DNA of 64,000 nucleotides from an uncultured Shewanella sp. (GCA_947503555.1 CANNEE010000008.1:62001-126000), one strand, 5' to 3'; counted from the first letter of the stretch, positions 17,965 through 27,377 are shown. Notes: generated by a model not told the origin, from the letters alone. Numbers and translations are program-made.

Positions 17965-18957
17965 ATGTTTAGTATCTTTACTCGGCTTGCCGATTGGCTA
18001 GTCTACTCTCTTATCGGCTTGAGCCCTGAAACCAAGTTGGGAGAAGCGTTACATTTTTTTGTTGAAGATGTGACTAAGATTTTTGCGCTGCTGATTGTGA
18101 TGATCTACGTCATCGCCCTAGTACGTGCATCGTTAAATGTTGAGCGAGTGCGAGATTATCTAGCTGGTAAGCACAGAGGGCTTGGCTACTTTATGGGGTC
18201 AGGTTTTGGTGTCATAACCCCATTTTGCTCCTGCTCTAGTATCCCCGTATTTTTAGGCTTTACGTCGGCGGGTATTCCTGTAGGCATTACCATGGCGTTT
18301 TTAATCACCTCGCCATTGATTAATGAAGTTGCGATTCTGCTATTGGTGAGCCTACTAGGGTGGCAGTTTACCCTGATTTATATTGCGGTCGGCATGTCGA
18401 TAGGGATTTTGGGGGGCTGGTTTCTCGATACCATCAAGGCGGAGCGCTGGTTGCAATCCTTTGCTGCTGATGCATTAAAACGTGGACAGCAACAGAGCGC
18501 AGAAGCCAGCCCAAATGAGTCTGCTTCTATGACTATGCTTGAACGTCATCAATTTGCCAAAGATGAGATGCTAGAGATATTTGGTCGAGTGTGGAAATGG
18601 GTCATCATAGGTGTGGGTCTAGGCGCCGCGCTTCATGGCTTTGTCCCCGATGGCTGGATAGAGGCTCACCTAGGGCAGGGACAATGGTGGTCGGTACCTG
18701 CAGCCGTGTTCTTAGGGATCCCGCTTTACTCTAATGCCACAGGCATCATTCCTGTGATGGAAAGCTTAATCGTAAACGGTTTACCTATTGGTACCACACT
18801 GGCGTTTTGCATGAGTACGGTCGCCGCCAGTTTTCCCGAGTTTATTTTGTTAAAGCAGGTGATGCAGTGGCGACTGCTAGCGACACTGTTTGCGCTACTG
18901 CTAGTGGCATTTACTCTCGTAGGTTGGATTTTTAACGGGTTATTTGGCGTCTTATAG
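17965..18957 (+). CDS. arsP: ArsP-type permease (COG0701/DUF318)
   Basis: A 330-residue membrane protein with about eight helices. The family core TPFCSCSSIPVFLGFTSAG, with its Cys cluster, and ITSPLINEVA are both present, with a second repeat (PLYSNATGIIPVMESL) in the C-terminal half. Characterised ArsP members export trivalent organoarsenicals; others of this large family have unknown roles. AAGGAG lies before the ATG, and it is translated right after acr3. Its place in an arsenic operon supports the arsenic role. Confidence 0.8.
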   Translation: MFSIFTRLADWLVYSLIGLSPETKLGEALHFFVEDVTKIFALLIVMIYVIALVRASLNVERVRDYLAGKHRGLGYFMGSGFGVITPFCSCSSIPVFLGFTSAGIPVGITMAFLITSPLINEVAILLLVSLLGWQFTLIYIAVGMSIGILGGWFLDTIKAERWLQSFAADALKRGQQQSAEASPNESASMTMLERHQFAKDEMLEIFGRVWKWVIIGVGLGAALHGFVPDGWIEAHLGQGQWWSVPAAVFLGIPLYSNATGIIPVMESLIVNGLPIGTTLAFCMSTVAASFPEFILLKQVMQWRLLATLFALLLVAFTLVGWIFNGLFGVL

Positions 18958-18982
18958 AGACGGTTTTTGAATGGAGTTTGAA

Positions 18983-19216
18983 ATGAAAAAAATTAAGGTA
19001 TTAGGTTCGGGCTGTAAGAAGTGTAATCAAGTCGCGGATCTTGTTAGTGAAGTGGCAAAAGAGTCGAATGTGGCAATTGAGCTTGAGAAGGTCACTGATA
19101 TGGCGCAAATCATGGGTTATGGCGTAATGAGCACACCAGCTGTAGTGATCGATGAAACTGTAGTACATAAAGGCAGTGTGCCATCGACTGAGCAAATACA
19201 GTCTTGGTTAAATTAG
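18983..19216 (+). CDS. Small thioredoxin-like redox protein (CxxC)
   Basis: A 77-residue protein of the TM0996/redox-active-disulfide-2 family with a thioredoxin fold. Active-site GCKKC is near the N-terminus and the cis-Pro segment STPAVVID lies in the second half. I chose ATG 18983 because GGAG precedes it at the right distance; an ATG four codons earlier is possible. Such genes often follow ArsP-type permeases, suggesting thiol-disulfide support for the permease or for arsenic reduction. That role is inference. Confidence 0.85.
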   Translation: MKKIKVLGSGCKKCNQVADLVSEVAKESNVAIELEKVTDMAQIMGYGVMSTPAVVIDETVVHKGSVPSTEQIQSWLN

Positions 19217-19226
19217 TCGCTGCTTT

Positions 19227-19246
19227 GCAGCGCTCTTTCGCGCTGC
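19227..19246 (+). repeat. Hairpin after arsenic operon
   Basis: A 7-bp perfect stem (GCAGCGC with GCGCTGC) has a 6-base loop, starting 10 bases after the thioredoxin stop. There is no T-run, so termination is uncertain. A stronger 10-bp hairpin (GAGGCTGGCA/TGCCAGCCTC) lies at 19291-19314. Confidence 0.5.
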
Positions 19247-19269
19247 TGATAGTGAGATTTATTGCTAAA

Positions 19270-19284
19270 TTATAATGATTATCA
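19270..19284. promoter_or_regulatory. Fur-like box before the metal-efflux block
   Basis: TTATAATGATTATCA matches the Fur 7-1-7 consensus at 13 of 14 positions. It lies 139 bases before the His-rich gene and just after the arsenic operon. The target is unclear; A/T-rich chance or a Zur-type site are alternatives. Confidence 0.45.
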
Positions 19285-19423
19285 TGTAAAGAGGCTGGCA
19301 TTTTTGCCAGCCTCTGTTAGTATCTTGCTCTCAAAAATTCAGTCAGGCTTAAGTTATTGCGGCCATTATAGGGTCTGCAAAATGCAAGCAAACTAAAACG
19401 CGAGTAAATTAGGAATACGGCAG

Positions 19424-19879
19424 TTGTTAACTTCACAAAGGTGGAATAACAAGTCTCATCACAATTTGACTCTGGCAGTATTGCTGGTGGTTTTTGTGTG
19501 CCAGTTTTTTCCAAATTGTTTAGCGGTATCCTTTGAGTATGCAGACGGTTATCACCCATTAGGGAATGACACTCATCATCAACATAGAAGCCATGATGAG
19601 CATGGTAACAGTGACCTCCACGTCTTGGGCTCTGCACACCTTATCGAGACACAGCACGACTCTGAGCTGCTACTCGATCCTGATAAATTAGCCGAGCATG
19701 AGCGATTAGAACATGGTATCGATGAGCATGAACATAGCAGCCATGCCCATAATTTCTGCCATCCACCCGTTGAGCACGGGTTTGTCGATCACTCGCTACG
19801 AAGTGAACCTATAGCATCGACTTTGTCGCAATATCAGGCATTGAGTTACGCTCCGCCTATCCCCCCTCCGCACGTATAA
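19424..19879 (+). CDS. Exported His-rich protein, CzcI-like
   Basis: A 151-residue protein with a signal-like hydrophobic stretch (residues 14-35) and then about 20 His, many in HH, HEH or HxH groups, mixed with Asp and Glu. This is a likely metal-binding tail exposed to the periplasm. The C-terminal SYAPPIPPPHV resembles the ending of small proteins encoded just upstream of CzcCBA pumps. The start appears to be TTG with AGGA 9 bases upstream; there is no in-frame ATG before the hydrophobic stretch. A role as metal buffer or sensor for the pump is inference. Confidence 0.65.
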   Translation: MLTSQRWNNKSHHNLTLAVLLVVFVCQFFPNCLAVSFEYADGYHPLGNDTHHQHRSHDEHGNSDLHVLGSAHLIETQHDSELLLDPDKLAEHERLEHGIDEHEHSSHAHNFCHPPVEHGFVDHSLRSEPIASTLSQYQALSYAPPIPPPHV

Positions 19880-20099
19880 TTGCTGAATTAAGTTAATTCC
19901 TTGTATTGATAAAACTGACCAGGTATTGGCGCAGTTAATGGTATGCATGTTAGTGCTCCATTGACCTTGTGTATCCGTTAACCAGTCTGTTTTATAGATA
20001 GCTTTAGCTTATTCGGCGTAACTCCAACTAGAAGTTTCTTTTTGTTTTATTTGGCCTTTTATCGCTGTTAGGTGCTGAGGCCAAGTTTGGAGTGTATTC

Positions 20100-21416
20100 G
20101 TGAATAGACAGATCCAATTTACTCTGCTCGCATCTTGTATGGCGGCAGCTTTAGGGTTAGGTGTGCCTAGCTATGCACAAGTGGCCCTAGAATCAGATAA
20201 AAACGCATCATTTCAGTCTCAAGCTGTTGCAATAGGCTCATCCTTGAGTTTGAGTGATGCGATAAAGCAAACCTTAGTTCATAGTCCGAAGCTTGCGATA
20301 TATCCCCATGAATTGCGCATTGCAGAGGCGCAGATTATTCAGTCGGGCATAACCCCGAATCCAAGACTCAGCCTAAATATAGATAACGTTTTGGGAACAG
20401 GCGCTATGTCTGGTATTAGTGGGGCTGAAACTAGTTTAAGGCTAAGCCAGCTGATTGAGCTTGGTGATAAGCGCCAACATAGAATGGCATTGACTCAAGC
20501 TAAGCAGCAAAATCTTAATGCCGAATTTGAGTTGGCGCGGGTTCAAGTGCTTGCCGATGTGACTCAAGATTATTACGAGGTGCTAAGGCTTTCATCCCTT
20601 GTTGACTTGAAAGCTAAATGCGTTGAGCTTGAAGCCCAAGCTTTAGCAAAGAGTCAACTCTTGGCCAAGGCGGGGGCAGTGAGTCAAGCTGACGTTGCAA
20701 AACTGGCTTTGGTACTGGCGAATAGTGAGTTAGCTACACAGGCTCTGCAAAGCCAATTACAGCAAGCCAAGTTAGCTTTAGCGATGAATTGGCTTGGTAA
20801 TGAAACTATAGGCTCTCTGACTGAAAGTCTAACCTCGCCTCTAGATTATCCTGATTTAGCCCAAGTGCTAAGCGCGATTGATAGGGCACCTGAGTATTTA
20901 GTTCTGGCGAGTCAACAAGGGGTGGTGAATGCTCAGCTAGGACTCGCTCAAGCAAAAGCGACAGCGGATCTCGATATCAGTGCAGGCATAAAGCGCAGTG
21001 AGTTATCCGACGATACTGGATTGCTACTTTCTGTATCTATGCCATTAACACTGACCAATCCTAATGAAGGCAATATTCTTGCCGCGAGAATTGAGCAGCA
21101 AAAACAGCAAGATTCACAACGTATCTATCGTCAACAGCTAAGCGCTAAATTATCACAGCTCTATGTCGCTATGGATGCAAGCGCCAAACAGGCTCAAATG
21201 ATTGAGAGCCAAACTCTTCCCTTAGCTAAGCAGCTACTCATAGAAACCCAAATGGCCTATGAAGCTGGTCAAGCGAATGTTCTGCAACTAGTTGATGCTC
21301 AAAGCCAACTTTTCAGCTTAGAGCAAAGTTGGATTCAGGCTAAATACCAAGCATTTAGTCAGCTGTTAACCCTAGAGCGCTTAACTGGCCAAGCATTAGT
21401 GAGTGAGACAAGATAA
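20100..21416 (+). CDS. czcC: Outer-membrane efflux channel, CzcC/TolC family
   Basis: A 438-residue outer-membrane factor for a tripartite metal pump. A signal peptide ends near residue 26 (SYA|QVA). Two repeats of the OEP family follow, rich in Ala, Gln and Leu with long coiled-coil helices and the usual GITPNPRLSL and AGQANVLQLVDAQSQL segments. The start is GTG with GGAG just upstream. Its stop overlaps the next start (TAATG), so it is translationally coupled to the adaptor gene. Confidence 0.88.
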   Translation: MNRQIQFTLLASCMAAALGLGVPSYAQVALESDKNASFQSQAVAIGSSLSLSDAIKQTLVHSPKLAIYPHELRIAEAQIIQSGITPNPRLSLNIDNVLGTGAMSGISGAETSLRLSQLIELGDKRQHRMALTQAKQQNLNAEFELARVQVLADVTQDYYEVLRLSSLVDLKAKCVELEAQALAKSQLLAKAGAVSQADVAKLALVLANSELATQALQSQLQQAKLALAMNWLGNETIGSLTESLTSPLDYPDLAQVLSAIDRAPEYLVLASQQGVVNAQLGLAQAKATADLDISAGIKRSELSDDTGLLLSVSMPLTLTNPNEGNILAARIEQQKQQDSQRIYRQQLSAKLSQLYVAMDASAKQAQMIESQTLPLAKQLLIETQMAYEAGQANVLQLVDAQSQLFSLEQSWIQAKYQAFSQLLTLERLTGQALVSETR

Positions 21417-22687
21417 TGAGTAATGTTATGTTTTTAAAAAAAAATACCAATAAACTTCTTTTTCCTAGCCTTGTGTCTGCCGCTGTTGCCTTGGCTAGTT
21501 TGACTTTTGTCCCGTCCACTGTAGCGCAAGGAGACGATCACGGGCATCACATTGATGAACATGAGCAAAAGGGAGCTCACGGTGGTAAGTTACTGGAGCA
21601 GGGTAAATTTACCCTAGAGGTGACAGTGTTTGAAAATGGCATCCCACCAGAGATGCGCCTTTTTGGGTACTATGATGGCAAGCTACTTAAGCCCGATGAT
21701 TTTACTGTGACGGTGAGATTAGATAGGCTGGGTGGTCAGCAAGACTCGCTGAGTTTTACGTCAGAAGGTGATTACTTAGTGAGTAATCAGACCGTAGTAG
21801 AGCCTCACTCATATGTTGTTAATATTGACGCGACTTATCAAGGTCAGTCCTTTGATTGGCACTATGAGAATTTTGAAGGGCGAACTCAAGTATCAGATAG
21901 AGTGCTGTCGCTATCAAATGTCGAGACTGAAATTGCGGCAGGTAAAAAACTCAGCTTTAGCGATACCCTTTACGGCACAATAGCGCCCATTAACAATCGA
22001 GTGTTTAGTGTTAATGCTGCCTATGATGGTTTGATTGAGCAGCTCAATGTGGTCGTGGGTGATAAGGTCACTAAAGGGCAGGTGCTAGCAAAAGTTCGTA
22101 ATCCAAAGACATTACAGCGGTTTGATGTGCTGGCTCCTGCCTCTGGTCAAGTTACGGAGCAATTTCTCAATATCGGCGATAGCACCTCAGCGGGTGCCAT
22201 AGTCGAAATAGCCGATCTCTCAAAAGTCTGGGTCGATCTCTCTGCCTTTCCAAACAATATCGAAAAGCTGGCTCTTGGTCAGCAGGTCACGGTTATTGAT
22301 AATCATGATGAGCACCGCGCCCAGAGCACACTAAGCTATATCTCTCCAGTGATGACTGGGGGCCATATTGCGAGAGCGCGCAGCGTTATTGATAACTCCC
22401 ATGGTCATTGGCGCCCAGGTATGCATGTAAAAGCTTTGGTTCAGACCATGAGTAAGCAGGTAACGTTAGCGGTTAAAGCCTCTGCATTACAGACTTTTAG
22501 AGAGATGCCTGTGGTCTTTGCTAAATTTGGCAACACCTTTGAAGTACGCATGCTTGAGTTGGGTGACACTAATGGTGAGTATGTAGAAGTGCTCTCAGGG
22601 TTGAAGTCTGGCACTGAGTATGTCACCACCAACAGCTATCTTTTTAAAGCCGACATTTTAAAAGATGGCGCGACACACGATCACTAG
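21416..22687 (+). CDS. czcB: RND efflux adaptor (membrane fusion), CzcB-like
   Basis: A 423-residue periplasmic adaptor linking the RND pump to the outer-membrane channel. An N-terminal signal or anchor is followed by a His/Asp patch (DDHGHHIDEHEQKGAHGG) typical of heavy-metal adaptors that may bind the metal. The lipoyl/barrel-sandwich segment is visible (VGDKVTKGQVLAKVRNPKT), then the beta-barrel domain. The order channel-adaptor-pump and 9-base spacing to czcA support one operon. Confidence 0.9.
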   Translation: MSNVMFLKKNTNKLLFPSLVSAAVALASLTFVPSTVAQGDDHGHHIDEHEQKGAHGGKLLEQGKFTLEVTVFENGIPPEMRLFGYYDGKLLKPDDFTVTVRLDRLGGQQDSLSFTSEGDYLVSNQTVVEPHSYVVNIDATYQGQSFDWHYENFEGRTQVSDRVLSLSNVETEIAAGKKLSFSDTLYGTIAPINNRVFSVNAAYDGLIEQLNVVVGDKVTKGQVLAKVRNPKTLQRFDVLAPASGQVTEQFLNIGDSTSAGAIVEIADLSKVWVDLSAFPNNIEKLALGQQVTVIDNHDEHRAQSTLSYISPVMTGGHIARARSVIDNSHGHWRPGMHVKALVQTMSKQVTLAVKASALQTFREMPVVFAKFGNTFEVRMLELGDTNGEYVEVLSGLKSGTEYVTTNSYLFKADILKDGATHDH

Positions 22688-22696
22688 GAGATAACA

Positions 22697-25600
22697 ATGA
22701 TAGATACTATTGTTGCGTTTTCTCTTAGAAGACGCTGGTTTGTGTTGGCGCTGACTCTGATGATTGGAGCCTATGGCGTATATAACGCGCTTAGGCTGCC
22801 TATCGATGCGGTGCCCGATATCACTAATATTCAGGTGCAGGTGAATACTATGGCGCCGGGATACTCTCCTTTGGAGTCAGAACAGAGGATCACTTATGTG
22901 GTAGAAAATGCCATGGCGGGGATCCCAAACCTAGATTACACCCGCTCAGTCTCAAAATATGGCTTGTCACAGGTGACAGTGATCTTTCAAGAAGGGACGG
23001 ATATTTATTGGGCAAGGCAGCAAATAGCCGAGCGACTACAAGGTATTCGCAGTGAGCTCCCTTTCGGATTAGAGCCTGCTTTGGGGCCTATTGCCAGTGG
23101 TTTAGGTGAGGTCTTCACCTACGCGATTCGCGCTAAAGAGGGAGCGCTAAAGGGGGATGGTAGCGCCTACAACGCTGAGGATTTAAGAACGATTCAGGAT
23201 TGGATTGTGCGTCCTCAGTTGGTGCAAGTGCCGGGGGTGACAGAGATTAACAGCGTCGGTGGCTATGAACGTGAGTATCAGATTGCGCCAGATCCTTCAA
23301 AGCTGTTGGCATTTAAGGTGACCTTAGCCGATATCTATACAGCCCTTGAGCGTAATAATCGTAATGCGGGTGCAGGATACATTGAGCGTAATGGCGAGCA
23401 GTGGTTAGTGCGCTCACCCGGTCAGCTTAATGATATCGCCGATATCGAAAATGTGGTGGTGACTAAGCGTGATGATGCGCCAGTGCGAATTAAAGATCTC
23501 GCGTCGGTGTTTTATGGTAAACAGCTAAGAACCGGTGCGGCCACCCAAGATGGTAAAGAAACCGTGTTAGGCACAGCCTTTATGCTCATTGGGGAAAATA
23601 GCCGCGTGGTGGCTAAAGCTGTCGGTGAGCGTTTAGTCGAGGTCAATAAAAGCTTGCCCCAAGGGATAGTGGCCGAAGCGGTTTACGATAGAACCAGTTT
23701 GGTGGACCAAACCATAGCTACAGTGGAGAAGAACCTATTTGAAGGCGCTGTGCTCGTTATCGTCGTGCTCTTTGCTTTGCTGGGTAATTTTAAGGCCGCC
23801 TTTATTGCAGCGTTAGTGATCCCGCTAAGTATGTTATTTGCTATCTCTGGCATGGCGGCTAATCGAGTGTCCGGTAACCTGATGAGCCTTGGGGCTATCG
23901 ATTTTGGGGTGATTGTCGATGGCGCTGTGATTGTGGTGGAAAATGCGTTACGGCGTCTGGGGGATGCTCAACATGCTCGCGCTAGGTTACTTAGCCTAGA
24001 GGAACGAATCAAAGTGGTATTTGACTCCACCAAAGAGGTGTTTCGCCCAGCAGTGTTTGGTGTGCTGATTATCATGCTGGTGTATCTGCCTATCTTTGCC
24101 TTAAGTGGCGTAGAGGGCAAGATGTTCCATCCTATGGCCTTTACTGTAGTGGCAGCATTAGTGGGTGCACTGCTCTTTTCTGTGACCTTTGTGCCTGCTG
24201 CTGTGGCGATTTTTGTTCGCGGCCGCGTCAGCGAGAAAGAAAACCTTGTTATGGCAAAGGCGAGAGCCGTGTATGAGCCTATTTTGAGCTTCTCTCTTAA
24301 ACGTCCTGCAATACTGCTGCTTGCGGCGTTAGCTTTAATCGGCTTTACCGCTTTTGAGTCGCAAAAGTTAGGACGCGAGTTTCTTCCTCAGCTTGATGAA
24401 GGTGATATTGCACTGCATGCGCTGCGGGTTACCGGCACTGGCTTACAGCAATCTGTGAAGATGCAAGCCTTGCTTGAAGCGACCATTAGTCAGCTCGATG
24501 AAGTCGAACGCGTTTTCTCTAAAATTGGTACCCCAGAGGTGGCTACCGACCCAATGCCGCCAAGTGTGGCGGATACGATTGTGATTATGAAGCCGAGAGA
24601 AGCTTGGCCCAATCCCAATAAAACCAAGGCGCAATTTATTGATGAGCTACGGGAAGTGGTTGAAGCCTTACCGGGTAACCAGTACGAGTTCACTCAGCCA
24701 ATTGAGATGCGTTTTAATGAGTTGATTGCGGGTGTGCGCGCCGATGTGGCATTGCGTATCTATGGCGACAGTTTAGATGCGCTAAAAGCCTCTGGTGATA
24801 AGGCCGTGGCCTTGATGAGCCAGATTGCTGGGGCTAAAGATGTGCGAGTTGAGCAGTTATCAGGCTTACCCACATTATCAGTTGTACCTGACAGAGAGCA
24901 TTTAGCTTTGTTGGGGCTTACCGTGGTCGATGTGCAGCAAACTTTGCAGGCCGCCATTGCAGGTGTAGATAGTGGGTTGATCTATGAAGGAGATAGACGC
25001 TTTAAGATAGTGGTGCGTTTATCTGACAAGATAAGTCAAAATCTTAGCGAGTTGGCTAATTTGCCCATTGCACTGCCAGCCGAGCTTAATCCTGATTTGA
25101 GCCATGTACCCCTTGGAGAAGTGGCACACATTACTCAGGTTGTTGGGCCTAATAAGGTCAATCGTCAAAACGGCAAAAGGCACGTGATAGTGACTGCCAA
25201 TGTTGAAGGTCGCGATTTAGGTGGCTTTATCAGTGATGTTAAACAAAAGATGGATAGCGAACTTGGGCTGCCAAGTGGTTATTGGACCGAATATGGCGGT
25301 ACATTTAAACAGCTTGAATCTGCATCACGTCGTTTAATGATAGTGGTGCCATTGACCCTGCTGATTATCTTTGGACTGCTTTATAGCGCTTTTGGATCTT
25401 TTAGAGATTCCTTGATTATCTTCACAGGTGTTCCACTTGCGTTGACTGGTGGTGTATTAGCGTTAGTGATTAGGGATATGCCGCTTTCCATTTCGGCAGC
25501 GGTTGGCTTTATTGCACTTTCTGGAATAGCAGTGCTCAATGGTGTGGTAATGCTCTCGTTTATTAAAGAGTTAAAACAGCAAGGACTTGCACTTGTCGAT

Positions 25601-25864
25601 GCCATTAAACAGGGGGCAAGTCAAAGACTCAGACCTGTAATGATGACAGCATTAGTGGCCAGTTTAGGCTTTGTGCCTATGGCGATAAATATCGGCACTG
25701 GCGCTGAGGTGCAAAGACCATTAGCGACTGTGGTTATTGGGGGGATAATATCCTCTACGCTACTGACCCTGATTGTGCTGCCTGTTTTGTATTTGCTGGT
25801 CTATCGCTTTAGCCGCAAAGATGAAGTGGTTAAAGGACTGCCAGAAGATGGCCTACCTGAGTAG
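22697..25864 (+). CDS. czcA: Heavy-metal RND efflux pump, CzcA family
   Basis: A 1055-residue proton-driven inner-membrane pump with twelve helices and two large periplasmic loops. The helix-4 motif DFGVIVDGAV (residues 402-411) marks the heavy-metal branch for divalent cations (Zn, Co, Cd or Ni), not the Cu/Ag branch, which lacks this Asp pattern. The exact metal cannot be read from sequence; the HupE/UreJ-type gene that follows makes Ni or Co worth testing. TAGGAG precedes the ATG. A 12-bp hairpin follows the stop. Confidence 0.93.
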   Translation: MIDTIVAFSLRRRWFVLALTLMIGAYGVYNALRLPIDAVPDITNIQVQVNTMAPGYSPLESEQRITYVVENAMAGIPNLDYTRSVSKYGLSQVTVIFQEGTDIYWARQQIAERLQGIRSELPFGLEPALGPIASGLGEVFTYAIRAKEGALKGDGSAYNAEDLRTIQDWIVRPQLVQVPGVTEINSVGGYEREYQIAPDPSKLLAFKVTLADIYTALERNNRNAGAGYIERNGEQWLVRSPGQLNDIADIENVVVTKRDDAPVRIKDLASVFYGKQLRTGAATQDGKETVLGTAFMLIGENSRVVAKAVGERLVEVNKSLPQGIVAEAVYDRTSLVDQTIATVEKNLFEGAVLVIVVLFALLGNFKAAFIAALVIPLSMLFAISGMAANRVSGNLMSLGAIDFGVIVDGAVIVVENALRRLGDAQHARARLLSLEERIKVVFDSTKEVFRPAVFGVLIIMLVYLPIFALSGVEGKMFHPMAFTVVAALVGALLFSVTFVPAAVAIFVRGRVSEKENLVMAKARAVYEPILSFSLKRPAILLLAALALIGFTAFESQKLGREFLPQLDEGDIALHALRVTGTGLQQSVKMQALLEATISQLDEVERVFSKIGTPEVATDPMPPSVADTIVIMKPREAWPNPNKTKAQFIDELREVVEALPGNQYEFTQPIEMRFNELIAGVRADVALRIYGDSLDALKASGDKAVALMSQIAGAKDVRVEQLSGLPTLSVVPDREHLALLGLTVVDVQQTLQAAIAGVDSGLIYEGDRRFKIVVRLSDKISQNLSELANLPIALPAELNPDLSHVPLGEVAHITQVVGPNKVNRQNGKRHVIVTANVEGRDLGGFISDVKQKMDSELGLPSGYWTEYGGTFKQLESASRRLMIVVPLTLLIIFGLLYSAFGSFRDSLIIFTGVPLALTGGVLALVIRDMPLSISAAVGFIALSGIAVLNGVVMLSFIKELKQQGLALVDAIKQGASQRLRPVMMTALVASLGFVPMAINIGTGAEVQRPLATVVIGGIISSTLLTLIVLPVLYLLVYRFSRKDEVVKGLPEDGLPE

Positions 25865-25871
25865 TCATTGG

Positions 25872-25903
25872 CTTGCTACCTACTGAGGTAGGTAGCAAGT
25901 TTT
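25872..25903 (+). terminator. Hairpin/terminator between czcA and hupE-like gene
   Basis: A perfect 12-bp stem (CTTGCTACCTAC with GTAGGTAGCAAG) has a 4-base loop and only four T after it. It may terminate partially, lowering expression of the downstream pair. Confidence 0.7.
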
Positions 25904-25939
25904 AATAGGCTAAGTAAGTAAATTTATTAGAAGGAGAAC

Positions 25940-26692
25940 ATGAGTAACATGTTTTCATTAAATCAAAAGGTGTCGAGGGTAGGAGGGATCCCTTTATTGC
26001 CTCGACTGTCGATGATGAGTCTGGTGTTTATCACTTTACTGCTGTCATTAGTGGCCTCTTTTGCCGTATCGGCCCATGGTGTCGATGAGGGAACTAAGGC
26101 GTTTTTGACCAGTAACCAAGGCGTGTCTATTGCACCATTTATCTATATTGGCGCCAAACATATGCTAACTGGCTATGATCATCTGTTATTTCTGGTGGGG
26201 GTGATTTTCTTTCTGTATCGCCCTAAGGATGTACTGATTTATGTCAGTTTATTTACCCTAGGCCATAGTATTACGCTACTTATTGGTGTGATAGCTAACT
26301 TACAAGTTGATGCTTATCTTATTGATGCCATTATCGCGCTGTCTATTGTCTACAAAGGGCTAGACAATTTAGGCGGCTTAAAGCGTCTTCTAGGGGGTCA
26401 GCCCAATACAAAGTGGGCTGTGATGCTATTTGGTTTATTTCATGGCTTTGGCTTAGCAACCAAAATCCAAGAGTTTCATCTTGGTAGTGATGGTCTCATT
26501 GCCAATATTCTCGCCTTTAACGTTGGAGTGGAAATAGGGCAGTTTCTTGCCTTAGGTGGAGTACTGATTTTGATGAGCTTTTGGCGTCGCCATGATAGCT
26601 ATATCAAGTTATCAGTGGTGACTAATACGCTATTGATGAGTGCTGGATTAGTGCTTATGGGTTATCAGTTAACCGGCTATTTCACCGCATAA
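25940..26692 (+). CDS. HupE/UreJ-2 family membrane protein
   Basis: A 250-residue integral membrane protein with about seven helices and a signal-like N-terminus ending at VSA|HG. Metal-binding-type His residues appear in GAKHMLTGYDHLLFLVG, TLGHSITLL and LFHGFGLATKI, characteristic of the HupE/UreJ group linked to nickel or cobalt transport. It has AAGGAG before the ATG. It follows the Czc pump, and an anchored protein follows, so it probably serves the same metal. Confidence 0.82.
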   Translation: MSNMFSLNQKVSRVGGIPLLPRLSMMSLVFITLLLSLVASFAVSAHGVDEGTKAFLTSNQGVSIAPFIYIGAKHMLTGYDHLLFLVGVIFFLYRPKDVLIYVSLFTLGHSITLLIGVIANLQVDAYLIDAIIALSIVYKGLDNLGGLKRLLGGQPNTKWAVMLFGLFHGFGLATKIQEFHLGSDGLIANILAFNVGVEIGQFLALGGVLILMSFWRRHDSYIKLSVVTNTLLMSAGLVLMGYQLTGYFTA

Positions 26693-26750
26693 TTATTTTT
26701 ATTCAATTGATTTTTTAGCGATATAAAGAGATTCGCCAAAGGAAAGAGTA

Positions 26751-27377
26751 ATGACAGAATTTAATCCCCCTGTACATTCAGCAACAAGTTTACTCAAGGC
26801 TAGTGTGGCGGCTATTGTCATCGCATTAGCGGTATTAATCGCCTTTGTGTTACCCGCTGAGTATGGTATTGACCCAACAGGCATAGGTAAGTCCCTAGGG
26901 CTGACTCAGTATTCTGCGGTAAGTGAAACTGCTGAGCAGTCTAATGTAAAGAGCAATGTCGTCAATGTATCATCCACCCCCATCTCTTCCAGTCTTGATA
27001 AGCCATTGACTTTGAGCCCTGATATGTTGGCGAGAGAGGAAACTAATAGCGGTGACCACAGTGCTCGTAATGATAGAGTTGACATCGAAATTCCAGCAGG
27101 AAAGGGATTGGAATATAAGTTGCTGTTAGATAAGCATGCTCATTTGGAATATGAGTGGCAAACCAATGGCAGTGAGCTTTACTTCGATTTTCATGGTGAG
27201 CCCAAAGGCGATACAACGGGATATTTTGAAAGTTTCTCTATTACCACATCGAGTAATATGAAGGGCAGCTTAACCACTCCGTTTGCAGGTTCCCATGGTT
27301 GGTACTGGAAAAACCGTACCGATAAACCTGTCATTGTTACGTTAAAAACCAAAGGGGTTTATACCATCAAAGGTTAA
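26751..27377 (+). CDS. Membrane-anchored periplasmic protein, HupE-linked
   Basis: A 208-residue protein with one N-terminal membrane helix (about residues 13-35), a low-complexity Ser/Thr linker and a compact C-terminal domain at about residues 95-208. That domain has conserved aromatic and His residues (LDKHAHLEYEWQTNG, FAGSHGWYWKNRT) of the type seen in proteins commonly labelled transmembrane anchor protein and encoded next to HupE-type genes. Function unknown; a partner of the upstream membrane protein is the best guess. AGGAAAGAG precedes the ATG. Confidence 0.7.
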   Translation: MTEFNPPVHSATSLLKASVAAIVIALAVLIAFVLPAEYGIDPTGIGKSLGLTQYSAVSETAEQSNVKSNVVNVSSTPISSSLDKPLTLSPDMLAREETNSGDHSARNDRVDIEIPAGKGLEYKLLLDKHAHLEYEWQTNGSELYFDFHGEPKGDTTGYFESFSITTSSNMKGSLTTPFAGSHGWYWKNRTDKPVIVTLKTKGVYTIKG

